64,000 bases of DNA from Owenia fusiformis (GCA_903813345.2 CAIIXF020000008.1:12303278-12367277); one strand, 5' to 3'. Shown: positions 1 through 10,690, counted from the stretch's first letter. A program made the numbers and translations. Notes: generated by a model not told the origin, from the sequence alone.

Positions 1-19
1 AACTTGAACATCTCAAGAA

Positions 20-1075
20 TTTGAATAAAAGTAAATAACAGTGCAAAAACTAAGTTGTTCTGAAAGAAAATTACACACAGAATTCAAATAGAAGAAAATG
101 TTAGTCTTTAGTGGCAGATCTCCTAAAATCTCATTAAAACGAGACCTTAACGAGATTTCAAAACTATATGGAAAAGCCACTATTAGATAGATGCCTTCAC
201 TAGGCTATTCTCTGTACTTGTGTCCGTGCCTCATTTTGAGTAGCGAGTGTAAATTCTTTTCGGAAACATGATTATGTTTTCCCTGTAAACTGAATTGGAG
301 ATATCTGACAAAATATGGATAGCCTAAAATATAGAGGAGGAGGGAAATTAGCGCAACAGATTTTGTACAGTCATATGTTGGATTTTGGCCATTTTCTGAG
401 GATTTAAACAATTGCATATGTTAGGCCAATGCATTACCTCCAGGAAAATCACTTCTAGAGATGATAAAATAATTTCGACTTTGAGACAGGTTAGATGCAA
501 ACAACCCACCCACATGATTTTTCTGAAATGTTTTCTTATTTTTCGAATTTGAATAAAAGTAAATAACAGTGCAAAAACTAAGTTGTTCTGAAAGAAAATT
601 ACACACAGAATTCAAATAGAAGAAAATGTTAGTCTTTAGTGGCAGATCTCCTAAAATCTCATTAAAACGAGACCTTAACGAGATTTCAAAACTATATGGA
701 AAAGCCACTATTAGATAGATGCCTTCACTAGGCTATTCTCTGTACTTGTGTCCGTGCCTCATTTTGAGTAGCGAGTGTAAATTCTTTTCGGAAACATGAT
801 TATGTTTTCCCTGTAAACTGAATTGGAGATATCTGACAAAATATGGATAGCCTAAAATATAGAGGAGGAGGGAAATTAGCGCAACAGATTTTGTACAGTC
901 ATATGTTGGATTTTGGCCATTTTCTGAGGATTTAAACAATTGCATATGTTAGGCCAATGCATTACCTCCAGGAAAATCACTTCTAGAGATGATAAAATAA
1001 TTTCGACTTTGAGACAGGTTAGATGCAAACAACCCACCCACATGATTTTTCTGAAATGTTTTCTTATTTTTCGAC
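20..1075. repeat. Two head-to-tail copies of a 528-bp unit
   Basis: Positions 20-547 and 548-1075 are near-identical direct copies. A related single copy, with deletions, is in gene B intron 5 at about 37540-37830. No coding signal was found; the short open frames are the same in each copy and lack a family signature. Confidence 0.85.
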
Positions 1076-1586
1076 CCCTTCCATCCCTGCTTTTTTAATT
1101 TTTTTCTTGCATCAATATGTTGCATTTTGACACATAGTTAACCACTTTAAAGGAATAAGTGATTCCTTCAGGGGTTTTAAAGATACCCATTATGGGTGAC
1201 CAAACTTAGCTGAAAGCAATGATTTTTCCTATGGGAAAATAACATGGGAAATATTGTTTTCCACTTTATCTAAATGGAATCATTTATTCCTTTTAAGGGA
1301 TCAACTGTGTGTCAAAACGCAACATATTGATGCAAGAAAAATTAAAAAAGAAAGGATGGAAGGGGATGAAAATCAGGAAAACATTTCAGAAAAAACATGT
1401 GGGTGGGTTGTTTGCATCTACCCTGTCTCAAAGTCAAAATTATTCTATCATCTCTAGAAGTGATTTTCCCGGAGGTAAAACATTCGCCTAACATATGCAC
1501 CTGTTAAAATCCCCAGGAAATGGCCGAAATCCAACATATGATTGTCCAAAATCTGTTGCGCTAACTTCCCTCCTCCTTTAGTGTTT
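855..1586. repeat. Long inverted repeat (hairpin) with ~315-bp arms
   Basis: The left arm (about 855-1168) reads as the reverse complement of the right arm (about 1273-1586) with roughly 10% mismatches, around a ~100-bp loop. The left arm is the second half of the 528-bp unit. Gene B lacks the hairpin: near 37830 it jumps from sequence matching 860 to sequence matching 1580. Confidence 0.75.
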
Positions 1587-2177
1587 TTGAACATGCGGAA
1601 ATATCTTGAACACTTTGAACCTGAAGTACAGTTCCTTAATAGGTCGTTCAGTTTTCTTGTTTTTGTTCTACACAACACTTGTGTTTAGTAGCCACGCGTA
1701 ATTATTAATAAGCGTAATCAGATTAATACAAGCGTCGAAATAGCTTATTTTCCTCGACTTATCTACACAAACCTATTCACTTACTGTTATAGTGAGTGAT
1801 CTAGATGCCTCAATTATAATTGTTTTCACTCATCGGCTTTAGTGGCCCGCGATACCTTTTATTTCATTCATTTTAGACGCAATTGATATATTGGCAACAA
1901 ATCAAATGTTCTAAATGATTCTTCTTCATTTTGGAATGTTTCTCCTACCCGATATTGAAAGATGTGTCTTAAATATTATACTTTACATTGATCACGATTC
2001 TTGTACTTTTTGTCTTTACGACTCCCGTTCACATTTGCAAGAATTGTTGATTGCATTGCCTTGATCGTTGGTCGAACTTCGATTCCAACTAAATCAAATT
2101 AATCAATTAAGAAATGTAATATCATGTTTATCCAAGCAAATAATTGTAACAACTACATTATTTTTTAGCAGTTTTGA

Positions 2178-2545
2178 CACCTAAGCAGGGTAGCCTAGTG
2201 GCGTAGACTGAGGCTACTTTGCGGTTGAACGTCGTGGGATACGGAGGTCCCGCGTTCGAGCCCCAGGTACGGAGTTGTTGATCATTGTCGCTACGGACAC
2301 CCGGTCCGAAGGTCCAACCGATTACCGGCCCTTGGCATGGGTTGGTTCTCTGGCCGCTCTTGCCGGAGACAGATTGTGAGACTGTGGTTGGTTCCTCCAC
2401 TAACGTGCTTTAGTAAACTCCGGGAGTCATATAGTATGGTAGCGGGCCCCCACCAAGGGCAGTAGTGGAACGACGCGAATCGGTCCCAGTATGGTTGCCT
2501 TGCAACTGAAGAGACTCGAGGAAATCATGCCATTCGCAGTGACCC
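2178..2545 (+). mobile_element. tRNA-derived SINE candidate (copy in gene A intron 5)
   Basis: A GC-richer island inside AT-rich DNA. It contains a pol III A-box-like TAGCCTAGTGG (2186-2196) and a B-box-like GCGTTCGAGCCCC (2251-2263). The box spacing is longer than in a standard tRNA, so the head is diverged or the family unusual. A second copy at 38402-38770 lies in the collinear part of gene B intron 5, so it was inherited with the duplication and did not insert independently. Confidence 0.5.
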
Positions 2546-2966
2546 AGAAAAGACTTTTGCTTCTTAATTTAACGTTTTAATTCATTTATTTACATACTTT
2601 ATTCATATTACTTTCCAGGCAGTTATGATTTTTATTGGTCAAAATGATACCCTGCGTGCAGAGTCTAGTTAAACTACTTGGGTGCATCAAAAAGTTTTGC
2701 AATTTTGACTCTATCGCAATAACTATATTGAGCTATGTCATCATATTTGGCACATACAGATATCATACATTTTTGGACATACCTGTAAAATTTGGAGACT
2801 GGATCTTCATTTTTAAAGAAAATATGGTTGTCATAGCAACATAAGATGCGACCTCATGGTTCCATGCAAATTTATTATTACGCAATAAACAGAATAAATG
2901 ATATCAATTTTCCAACACCCTGTTTAGTCTCATATTAACAATTTTCTGCATATTAAAACATTGTTC

Positions 2967-3167
2967 TCAAATTCCTGTTATCAATTTTCTATTGTTCTCA
3001 AAGTATTCAAAATAATTGCCCCCAGCTGCCAAACATTGTTGACGTCTGTGGACCCAGTCTCTGAAGACAGCCTGAAATTCCCCTGCTGATAAAACAGCCA
3101 ATCGCTTCCTCACGGCTGCGGCAAGTTCCTTCTTGGTTTCAAAGCGCATGCCCCTCAATCCCGTCTT
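2967..3167 (-). pseudogene. Mariner transposase, C-terminal fragment
   Basis: Reads GLRGMRFETKKELAAAVRKR, then FRDWVHRRQQCLAAGG and NYFEYF, the usual C-terminus of mariner/IS630-type transposases. It continues the fragment at 10546-10690. With one copy of the duplicated GTCTT removed, the frame runs from HMKT directly into GLRGMRF. Confidence 0.75.
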
Positions 3168-3240
3168 CATCCTACACTTAGAGCGCGTGCAATATTACTA
3201 CGCTGGCTGCATTTGAAGAGACTATCTGGCTATTTCAAAC

Positions 3241-3775
3241 ATGGCTGAAGAGAGGTAAGTTTTCTTTCCAACATTTTGATTGTTTTTCAAGCTGTATACC
3301 AGCGATTATTGAATTTCTTAAAAGAATGATATTCAAAGTACCTATGTTTGACAGCTTACTATAAAACGCCGACCAATTGGCATATGCATGTGCTGCTGAG
3401 ATAAAAACAAATTCCAAAAAAACGCCAAATTATTTCCATTTATTTCTTCCTCTCGATCAACTGCTAAGCTACCAATTATCCAGGTAAGCTGACAACTGAA
3501 CGATGATGACCCCATCCACCATCTATGCATGTAATTAGATCCTATAATAGCCCGAATTTGTTAAAGTAGGAGTCCTAAGTAGAACTCTGCCGGAGATTTA
3601 GGAGAGGACTACGGCGGGCGAGTATTTTATGATTCTAATGCATACTAAAATGTTTTCATTTTATTTCAGACTAGGATTCGAATGTTACTATTGCAACACA
3701 AACAGGAGACGTAAGAAATTTACAGATATGATTCATCACCTACTTGAAATACACCCAGGCCAGATGATGAATTAA
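3241..3775 (+). CDS. Small two-exon zinc-finger protein inside the TIR element
   Basis: Exon 1 is 3241-3254 and exon 2 is 3670-3775, with GTAAGT donor and TTTCAG acceptor. Together they make 120 nt: 39 residues plus stop. The product starts MAEERLGFECYYCNTNRRR and has a C-x2-C, then His pattern ending HHLLEIH, a C2H2-like finger. The ATG lies just inside the left terminus, where a transposon-encoded protein would begin. A LINE tail starts at the stop codon, so the ORF may be truncated from a longer protein. Function is unknown. Confidence 0.4.
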
Positions 3776-4448
3776 AGCTCAGAAAAATTAGCAGGATTGA
3801 TCTCTGAATGGAATAAGTTATCACTAGAAGAGAGGTCTACTCCCACCATCTCTTTGTTCAAAAGCAAAATCAAAAAGAAATCTTCAAAGTTTAATGACTT
3901 CAATACAACTTCTAAACTCAATCTTTCTCGAAAACAAGAAATTACCTTAAACAGAATTAGATGCGGACTCTATTTTGAATCTCAAAAGTTTGCTCATAAT
4001 TTTCCCAACACAACTAATCTATGTGTCTGTGGTAAGAGTGCAACCCCTAAACACCTGATTCTGCAATGTAAGCGCCATTCAACACAAAGGAAAAACCTTG
4101 AAGAAACCCTTGAGCAGCAAAACCTTGTGACCCATCTCAGTGGACAAGACAAAATTGAATTTTTAATTTTCAAAAATTCATTCTCAATTCAACAAGATTC
4201 TCAACTAAAAGGAAGGTTCGTTGATTTTATTCTAAGCTTAACCTAACCTATTTTATTTTGATTTACTTTTCACCATTAGGTGTAGGCTACTAGTTAGCAC
4301 ATTTATATGTATAACTCACTCAATTAATTAAATTAATTTAATTTATATTCATTTCAAAACGCTAGCCTGTAATGCACATTGCGCTAGGCAGCGACCTGTG
4401 TAACTCTTTTGACTGCAATATGATTGAAATAAATGTATAATGAACCGA
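3776..4448 (+). mobile_element. 5'-truncated non-LTR retrotransposon (LINE) tail
   Basis: An open frame from 3776 to 4246 encodes the C-terminal end of a LINE ORF2. It contains ISEWNKLSLEERSTPTISLF, then RIRCGLYFESQKFAHNF and a Cys/His knuckle (CVCGKSATPKHLILQC). This Trp-Asn-Lys-Leu plus zinc-knuckle end is typical of Jockey/CR1-like reverse transcriptase proteins. The reverse transcriptase core is absent. A short 3' UTR with an AATAAA-like signal follows, to about 4448. Confidence 0.75.
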
Positions 4449-4464
4449 AAAGGATCAATAACAA

Positions 4465-6027
4465 CCCAGCCTTTCAGTAGGTTCGCTTTAGGTGATATAT
4501 TTAACTAGGATTTCTAGGTTCGCTTTAGGTAGTTCCCCATATAAAAACTCCATTGGTAGGTTCGCTTTAGGCGATGTTCAAATATGCTAATTAGGTCTAG
4601 GTTTACTTTAGGTGATCACCTAAAGCGAACCTATAACTACCTAAAACTACCTATAACTACCTAAAGTGAACCTAGGTAGGTTCGCTTTAGGTAATTATAG
4701 GTTCACTTTAGGTGGCCACCTGAAGCGAACCTATACCTACCTATACCTACCTAAAACTACCTAAAGCGAACCTAGGTAGGTTCGCTTTAGGTAATTATAG
4801 GTTCGCTCTAGGTAATTATAGGTTCACTTTAGGTGGTCACCTAAAGCGAACCTGAATCTAATTAGCATATTTGAACATCGCCTAAAGTGAACCTAAAACT
4901 ACCTAAAGCGAACCTACGTAGGTTCGCATTAGGTAAATACTTCCAAGGGCTGGGTTGGCTTTAGACCACCCAGCAACTGGGTGACTTGATTTGTTGATTT
5001 GAACTGTTTATATATTTCTCACACATTTTGATGCATATATTCTCACGCAAGTACATTTATTTACAATGATGGTCCTAAGCTGGCCTATGGAGGTAGCCCG
5101 GGGTCTGGACCCTACAAACTTGTGAACTGTATAGGCTATATGTCAACTGTTTATTTATTTCTCACACATTTTGATGCTAATTAGTTTCTCACTCAGGTAC
5201 ATTTATTTAAAATTCATCCTATTTTATAATTGCATGCTTTTATAACACTTAACCTCTTGAATACCAGCCTCTAAAAAGGGTTTGAAACCAGAGTATTGTT
5301 TATTTTTTGCCAGTTTTTTTTATATTTACATCTAAAAACACAACAGTTGATGTTTGATTTCATAAGAATAGTAAACATAGACCCATTACATTCATTTTAA
5401 AACATCATTTGTGAAGATTGGATAAAAATTGCCAAAGTTAGAGCAGTTTTAGTGAAAAATTCTGTGACAGATATATCCGTCATTCTGGGTATTCAAGAGG
5501 TTAAAATAATATATTGATTGATCATTTGTACACTTACTTACATGTACTTTGTAAATGAGCACTGATGTGATGGTCATTTCAGCATATTTCCCCATTTTCC
5601 TGGCTATTTCCAAATTTCCTGTCTAACTGATTTTAGTTTGAATATTATACCCACAATGCATTGATACTTCCTGCTATCAGCGCCCCTAGTGGCTGTGACA
5701 GAACTTCTGTTTTGTAGGTTTGCTTTAGGTAGCTTTAGGTAGCTTTGGGTTCGAACCTAAAACTACCTACAAGTTTGAAGTGTTTTAGGTAGATTTAAGA
5801 TTTTTAGGTTCGCTTTAGGTAACTCTTGAAGAATGACTATGTTTTTTAGGTTCGCTTTGGGTTCGAACCTAAAACTACCTACAAGTTTTAAAGTGTTTTA
5901 GGTAGATTAGGTTCGAACCTAAAGCGAACCTACTTTTTGTAGGTTCGTTTAGGTAGTCAGCAAATTGTGGGATTCACTTTTAGGTTCGCTTTAGGTTCGA
6001 ACCTACATCACCTACTGAAAGGCTGGG
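4465..6027. mobile_element. Foldback element packed with ~20-bp repeats in both orientations
   Basis: The ends are inverted: CCCAGCCTTTCAGTAGGT at 4465 and its reverse complement ending at 6027. The outer zones (4465-4940 and 5710-6027) are arrays of TAGGTTCGCTTTAGGTA and its complement, giving many small palindromes. The centre (4940-5700) is unrelated AT-rich DNA with a MITE. No coding region or clear target duplication was seen. Confidence 0.7.
5253..5500. mobile_element. 248-bp MITE with TTAA target duplication
   Basis: Termini CCTCTTGAATACCAG and CTGGGTATTCAAGAGG are inverted, with TTAA at 5249-5252 and 5501-5504. TTAA duplications are typical of piggyBac and Kolobok families. No coding capacity. 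Confidence 0.75.
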
Positions 6028-6662
6028 AATATAAGAAAACAACAAGAAATTTCTCCAGAATTATACCAAGTGCAGTGACAAACGCAAATAAAAGAATAAT
6101 TATTGATAGCGATGAATATATGACAATAAGTGTAATTAATAGTAATAAAATGAAATGTTCAAAAATTCAAAATTCAACCCCAATGAAATGTTGAATACAC
6201 AGCTATGAGCTTTACTTCCATGTACAGTCATACTGGACCTCACCAAGGACCTCCTCAACTCTACCTAGTACCTACATACTGGTTGAGAAACAATATATGG
6301 ATTTGTGTCTTCAGTGGGGATACAGTACTATGCCAGAGCTTTCATTAACTGGTCCTCCAGCTATTGCCAGGCCCATATGTAGGGACTTGATAGAAGTCCC
6401 TTTGACCAATGATTATTGCAAACTTACTCAGTATTTGAGGATTTTTAGGAACTTTAATTTAAGTGTTAGAGTCCCCCTGGAAAAGTTTGGGAAATAAAGC
6501 ATGTCAGTTTACATCATTTTTAGCTGTGTGAACGTATTGAATTCTCCATCAGTCCGTCCGTCCAGCTGGAAAGAAGCAGCAGATTATTAAGTGACATCCG
6601 TTTGTCCGTCCATCCTTCCATCGTCAACAGTTGTGGCACTAAGAGACAAATGCAATATCCAT
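6028..6662. other. Non-coding stretch left of the DIRS-like ORFs
   Basis: Contains short open frames without any family signature and a CCGTCCGT-type simple repeat near 6548-6625. The missing catalytic part of the tyrosine recombinase should lie here if the DIRS-like element were complete, and it is not found. Confidence 0.4.
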
Positions 6663-6884
6663 TCATATTTTGTTATGCACACAAGTGGCAAACCCTATAC
6701 CGTACATGTATGACCCCCCAGCTAATGAAGCAACATAGCGTTCCAGGTGTAATTGATTAACTGGTACTGGGTTGTAACCCATATTGTTACAAAAAACAAG
6801 ATATTTTTGGAGCTGGGCTGCATATGTTGATCTGGTAGAGGGGGTGTAGCAATTCATGCGTAGCGTAGCGATTGTGTTATCCAA
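6663..6884 (-). pseudogene. Tyrosine recombinase, N-terminal core-binding fragment
   Basis: 73 residues: STRSTYAAQLQKYLVFCNNM and VPVNQLHLERYVASLAG match the SAM-like core-binding domain of tyrosine recombinases (phage integrase family). The catalytic domain with the Arg/His/Arg/Tyr residues is absent. The frame ends in unrelated sequence, so this is a truncated gene. Confidence 0.7.
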
Positions 6885-8494
6885 TTCTTCTTCCAGCTCA
6901 GCCAGTTGCGGACCTGCGGCAGAATGGAAAACAGAGAATTAAAACTCATGTGTGGTATTAAGTCCATAACAGACATTCCTGAATAAGGGAAGCGGCCAGG
7001 GTATAACAAGGCTTCCAAGGATAGGAGGGCATGGGGTTCATGAAGTCTGGAGATTGTATCTGCCATCACATTATTTAGTCCCTTGACATGGTGTGCTCTT
7101 AGATCAAAGTTGTAAGTCACTGATATCCAGAACATATGTCTTAGTATATCCATAATAACAGGATGTCGAGACCTCCCATAGTTGATCACTGCCATTGCAA
7201 CAGAAGAATCGGTTGCAAGTTGAACCTTCTTATTTGACCATGTGTGCCCCCATCTCAATACAGAGAAGTATGCAGAGAGTATCTCCTTATAATTGATATG
7301 GTAATCCTTAAGAGAAGGGGTATCACGATGGAAATTCATATATGCCCAATCTCCATCATAGTATAAGCCTGCTCCAGTATTGCAAGCATCCAGCTCGACA
7401 GTCACAACTGGATTGTTGTCCATTATTAAAGATTTTCCATGGAATGTGTCTATGTACTTAATCCACCAGTCTATGTCCTTATAGAATTGAGTCCCTAGCA
7501 TGTATTTGTGTTTGCTGCGTTTGAGTGATCGTATGGTATCCAGGATCCGTTGGAGGAAATGCCTACCCCCTTTGACGACCTGGGTTGCCCAATGAAGTTT
7601 ACCAGCCAATGATTCAAGCTGGGATCTAGCGGCGCGTTTTTTGCTTGAAAATTCGATGAGTAATGCTTTCAAGCTATTTAGATTTTCCTCTGGCAATGTC
7701 AGTTGCATTTTTATAGTATCAATGTTTATGCCTAAGAAAGTTAGAACATGTGTAGGTCCTTCCACTTTTGACCAGTTTATGCTCAGACCAAGGGACCTGA
7801 TCAATCCAATCAATGTGTCCCTTGCTTCTTGACACTCCTTATATGTAGGGTAAACTAGGCAGAAATCGTCGAGATAAACAACAATGTTTTGAAATCCTCT
7901 GTTGATCATCATACGCTTAACAGATTGCGTAAGTCTGTGGAATATTTCTGGAGCTTTCCGTGCTCCAAACATGAGTCTCTTGTCTATCATATATGTATAT
8001 GAATTGTCACCTCGAAATTTCCACTTAAGGCCAGTATACAGATAATCACTGGGAGATATCGGCACTGATCTATACGCTTCTGATAGGTCCACCTTACATA
8101 AAAAGTATCCATGCTTAACTAAAGCAGTAACTTCCGATAGAGATTGATACTTAAAACTGTTTTTTGTAGCGTAGTCATTTAATCCATTTCCATGCGGCAT
8201 AGAACAATCATGAATCAGCCTAATCTTGTCAGAGTTCTTTTTTGGTATTGCCCCCAGTGCACTAGTTATTATTGGTTTATGGGATACTTTTTCATATCTT
8301 TGCTCTTGAAGTTCCTTAACAATCTGAGATTCCACTTTAAAATGAGCCGGAAAATCAAGTGCTGATCTATAGTTATTAGTCTCTACTTGAACAGGATTGC
8401 TATTTGAGTCAATGATTTTAAAACCACTTGAAATTCCATTTAGAAGAAAGTCCTTATCTGGGTCATTAGCTAATTCATAAGTCCATTTATCCAA
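6854..8494 (-). CDS. Reverse transcriptase / RNase H (DIRS-like element)
   Basis: 546 residues, fully open. The reverse transcriptase domain covers about residues 75-290. It includes DCSMPHGNGLNDYATKN, KVDLSEAYRSVPI, and the active site VVYLDDFCLVY near residue 205. RNase H covers about 365-480, with acidic positions in TVELDACNTGAG, KEILSAY and LATDSSVA, then VKGLNNVMADTISRL. Both catalytic cores look intact. The reading frame overlaps the recombinase start downstream. Confidence 0.85.
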   Translation of the reverse strand: MDKWTYELANDPDKDFLLNGISSGFKIIDSNSNPVQVETNNYRSALDFPAHFKVESQIVKELQEQRYEKVSHKPIITSALGAIPKKNSDKIRLIHDCSMPHGNGLNDYATKNSFKYQSLSEVTALVKHGYFLCKVDLSEAYRSVPISPSDYLYTGLKWKFRGDNSYTYMIDKRLMFGARKAPEIFHRLTQSVKRMMINRGFQNIVVYLDDFCLVYPTYKECQEARDTLIGLIRSLGLSINWSKVEGPTHVLTFLGINIDTIKMQLTLPEENLNSLKALLIEFSSKKRAARSQLESLAGKLHWATQVVKGGRHFLQRILDTIRSLKRSKHKYMLGTQFYKDIDWWIKYIDTFHGKSLIMDNNPVVTVELDACNTGAGLYYDGDWAYMNFHRDTPSLKDYHINYKEILSAYFSVLRWGHTWSNKKVQLATDSSVAMAVINYGRSRHPVIMDILRHMFWISVTYNFDLRAHHVKGLNNVMADTISRLHEPHALLSLEALLYPGRFPYSGMSVMDLIPHMSFNSLFSILPQVRNWLSWKKNWITQSLRYA

Positions 8495-8541
8495 ACAATT
8501 TCCTAGAGGTGAAGGGGCTATAGGTGCTACTGCAGCGACTG

Positions 8542-9444
8542 TTAGTTTTTTTGATGGGTTAAGGCAGAATGAGACTCAGTACAACCTGCCTCTAGACAAA
8601 CGTGACGGTACCTGCAAGTAGTTCCATACTTGCATTCTCCTTTGTTAAAATTCCTGCATATTTGTACATCCGGCTGTTTTGCAGTCTGTTTATTCCTTGC
8701 TTGAGTTGATTTCATATTTGGTGGTTTTAGCCTCAGGTGAGTTGTGCTGAGGTGGGCTATTTCGCTACCCCATTGGAAGCCTTGTATATACTGGCGCCTC
8801 CTGTATTCCTCATCATATATTAAAATACTTATCCAATCAAACTTTTCACAAAATTCCATTATCTTTATATGGTGTTGGAGATAGGAATGTACATCTACTT
8901 GGGGAGAATGCTCTTGCATATGTAACAATATCGCCAAACTTGCCTGGTTCCATTGTGGTATGGTGACACTGGTGAGGGTGGGGCGTTTAGCAGAGGACTT
9001 GAGAATCAGGCTAGAGCTCCCCGCTATAGCCATCACTTCCTCTGAGTAATCCTCCTTGATAGACAGAGCACTCGAGATAAAATCCACAATTTTAAGGTGC
9101 TCACCTTTCCTTTTTGGTTCCACTCCACTGGCCTGGGGACTTATCCCAAGTTGTTTCAGCATTTGGTCAGCTGACAGACCAGCCTCATTCTCCTTATGGG
9201 TAGCTTGGTACTCCTCCCCCCGAGGGGCACCGTCTGGTGATATCCCAGGGCCCTCTATGTCTCCTTTAAGAGCTTTAAGTCCCTTTTCTAGGAGGCGGAA
9301 TTGCCCTAAAGGCTTTAGTTTCATTGCCTGTAAATCTTGAGGCACTTGCAGTGTAACGAGTGCCTCAATAGAGTCAAATCCATTCGCTTCAAGTGTCCTC
9401 ATAGTTTCAGATGTAAGTTTGTTACTGGCTTGAAACTCCTCCAT
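8542..9444 (-). CDS. Gag-like protein with CCCH zinc finger (DIRS-like element)
   Basis: 300 residues from ATG at 9444. The N-terminus (MEEFQASNKLTSETMRTLEA onward, about 1-60) resembles a small helical SAM-like domain. The C-terminus has a zinc-binding segment CRNFNKGECKYGTTCRYRH (C-x7-C-x5-C-x3-H), as in CCCH RNA-binding fingers, and a further Cys/His run. It lies 47 bp upstream of the RT frame and probably packages element RNA. The gag assignment comes from position and zinc finger only; no capsid homology is claimed. Confidence 0.6.
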   Translation of the reverse strand: MEEFQASNKLTSETMRTLEANGFDSIEALVTLQVPQDLQAMKLKPLGQFRLLEKGLKALKGDIEGPGISPDGAPRGEEYQATHKENEAGLSADQMLKQLGISPQASGVEPKRKGEHLKIVDFISSALSIKEDYSEEVMAIAGSSSLILKSSAKRPTLTSVTIPQWNQASLAILLHMQEHSPQVDVHSYLQHHIKIMEFCEKFDWISILIYDEEYRRRQYIQGFQWGSEIAHLSTTHLRLKPPNMKSTQARNKQTAKQPDVQICRNFNKGECKYGTTCRYRHVCLEAGCTESHSALTHQKN

Positions 9445-10477
9445 GGTTTTTACTATTATTTTTATATTTTTCTCTGTTATACTTTGTCTTAATTAATACA
9501 GAGAGCATTAGCTAAAAATAGTACATGTTTAGTGCTTGGCTGCAGTAGCTGAAGTGATTAGATGATCTAGACATAATTAAAAGTTCATGACCTTTGCATG
9601 AACTGCAGAACCAGATGGCAACCTCTATAATTTAAATCTATTTCAACTGAAATTAAACGTATAGTACAGCAAAATAATCCGTTTAGGTGTATATAGCATC
9701 ACTGTCATCTGAAGGTCCAAGGTCATGGCCAAAGTAAAGAGTTACACTTGAAAAAAGGTCATTTTTGTTTAAAATGTTAATTACCTGTGCAAAAATTGTT
9801 TACAGAGTTCGACACTTGTATATATTTTATGCACATAAGTAACTTTCTTTGGATAGGCCTACATTGCAACCAAATATTTATTGGTAAAAATTGCACGACA
9901 TATCAAACACTGCTCAAGATCAAATGCTACCCTCCCAGGTCTACCCTTGTATAAAAGTTCGAAATTTTATAACAATTTGATATTATAGTGAGTTATTCCA
10001 CAATCTATGTGCTTTTGATACACATGAGCACTGGATCAGTGGTCGATATCTGATCGAGCAGTCTATCGCATCTTTCAAGTTGTAGTGTTAATCCCAAGAG
10101 GTTGATATTGACACGCGTAGTCCTCTCATCCAAAAATTTGATCTCGGGATTTCCTCAGGAAAAATAATGGTAAAATTCTTCAAAATAACATCAATGATGC
10201 AAAATATGTTAGGAATGTATATACTACTCTCATAATACTTCAGTTAACGTGATAATATGAGGATATTGAGATTCTTAAGTGGAAACTTCGCGGTAACTTT
10301 CTGAATTATCAACTTTACATCGTATTTTATTCATTATGTAGGCATACTTTCCTATATTATTGTCATATTTCTTCAATTAAGAGTATGTCATATGGTTTGC
10401 CACCCATATAAGATACATTAATATCTTAAATAAGTCAGTAGGTTCTTCCAAAAAGTAAACCATGAGAAAGAAGTTGA
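9445..10477. other. Non-coding right part of the TIR element
   Basis: AT-rich, with no open frame of note on either strand. It probably includes the 5' leader of the DIRS-like element and the original right interior of the TIR element. No repeat, promoter or RNA gene could be supported. Confidence 0.4.
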
Positions 10478-10545
10478 GAAATAGCCAGATAGTCTCTTCA
10501 AATGCAGCCAGCGTAGTAATTTACTCGCGCTCTATGTGTAGGGTG

Positions 10546-10690
10546 GTCTTCATATGACTGAACAAGAAGTCACATGATGATGTTTCTGGGGAGTAAGTTG
10601 CCTGCGGTACACGCTCTCAATCAAGGTCCTCTAGAGCATCTATTCCCACCCTACTTGTATGGGGCCTTGCGTTGTCCATATGGAAGTGGG
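10546..10690 (-). pseudogene. Mariner transposase, catalytic fragment
   Basis: Encodes HMDNARPHTS (the second catalytic Asp context, D-N-x-P-H) and, after a frameshift, SPETSSCDFLFSHMKT (the third acidic position). A stop and a frameshift mark it as dead. The N-terminal DNA-binding half is not recognised in the remaining ~560 bp (10691-10911 and 19496-19693) and is probably deleted. Confidence 0.7.

Larger units (their letters stand above)
6663..9444 (-). mobile_element. DIRS-like tyrosine-recombinase retrotransposon, truncated
   Basis: Three minus-strand frames in order: gag-like (8542-9444), RT/RNase H (6854-8494) and the start of a tyrosine recombinase (6663-6884), which overlaps the RT frame by 31 bases. 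This set with no integrase or LTR is the DIRS pattern. The recombinase catalytic domain is missing, so the copy cannot be autonomous. Terminal and internal complementary repeats were not identified. Confidence 0.75.
3168..10545. mobile_element. 7.4-kb element with ~68-bp terminal inverted repeats, superfamily unassigned
   Basis: The left terminus (3168-3237) starts CATCCTACACTTAGAGCGCG. The right terminus (10478-10545), reverse complemented, starts CACCCTACACATAGAGCGCG. Both continue with high identity to the same inner end. The flanks repeat GTCTT (3163-3167 and 10546-10550), extendable to eight bases. Excising the element and one repeat restores the mariner reading frame. No transposase was recognised inside, so it may be a non-autonomous carrier. 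Its inside is filled with other elements. Confidence 0.75.

Noticed and set aside
2158-2400. 80-codon minus-strand frame, repeated at 38382
   Set aside because: It lies across the SINE candidate, whose pol III boxes explain its conservation better.
4465-6027. Evenly repeated short motif considered as a CRISPR array
   Set aside because: The repeats alternate orientation, have no uniform spacers and lie in an animal transposon.
6297-6497. 66-codon plus-strand frame with several Cys and Pro residues
   Set aside because: No family signature, no splice or promoter support, and it lies between transposon fragments.
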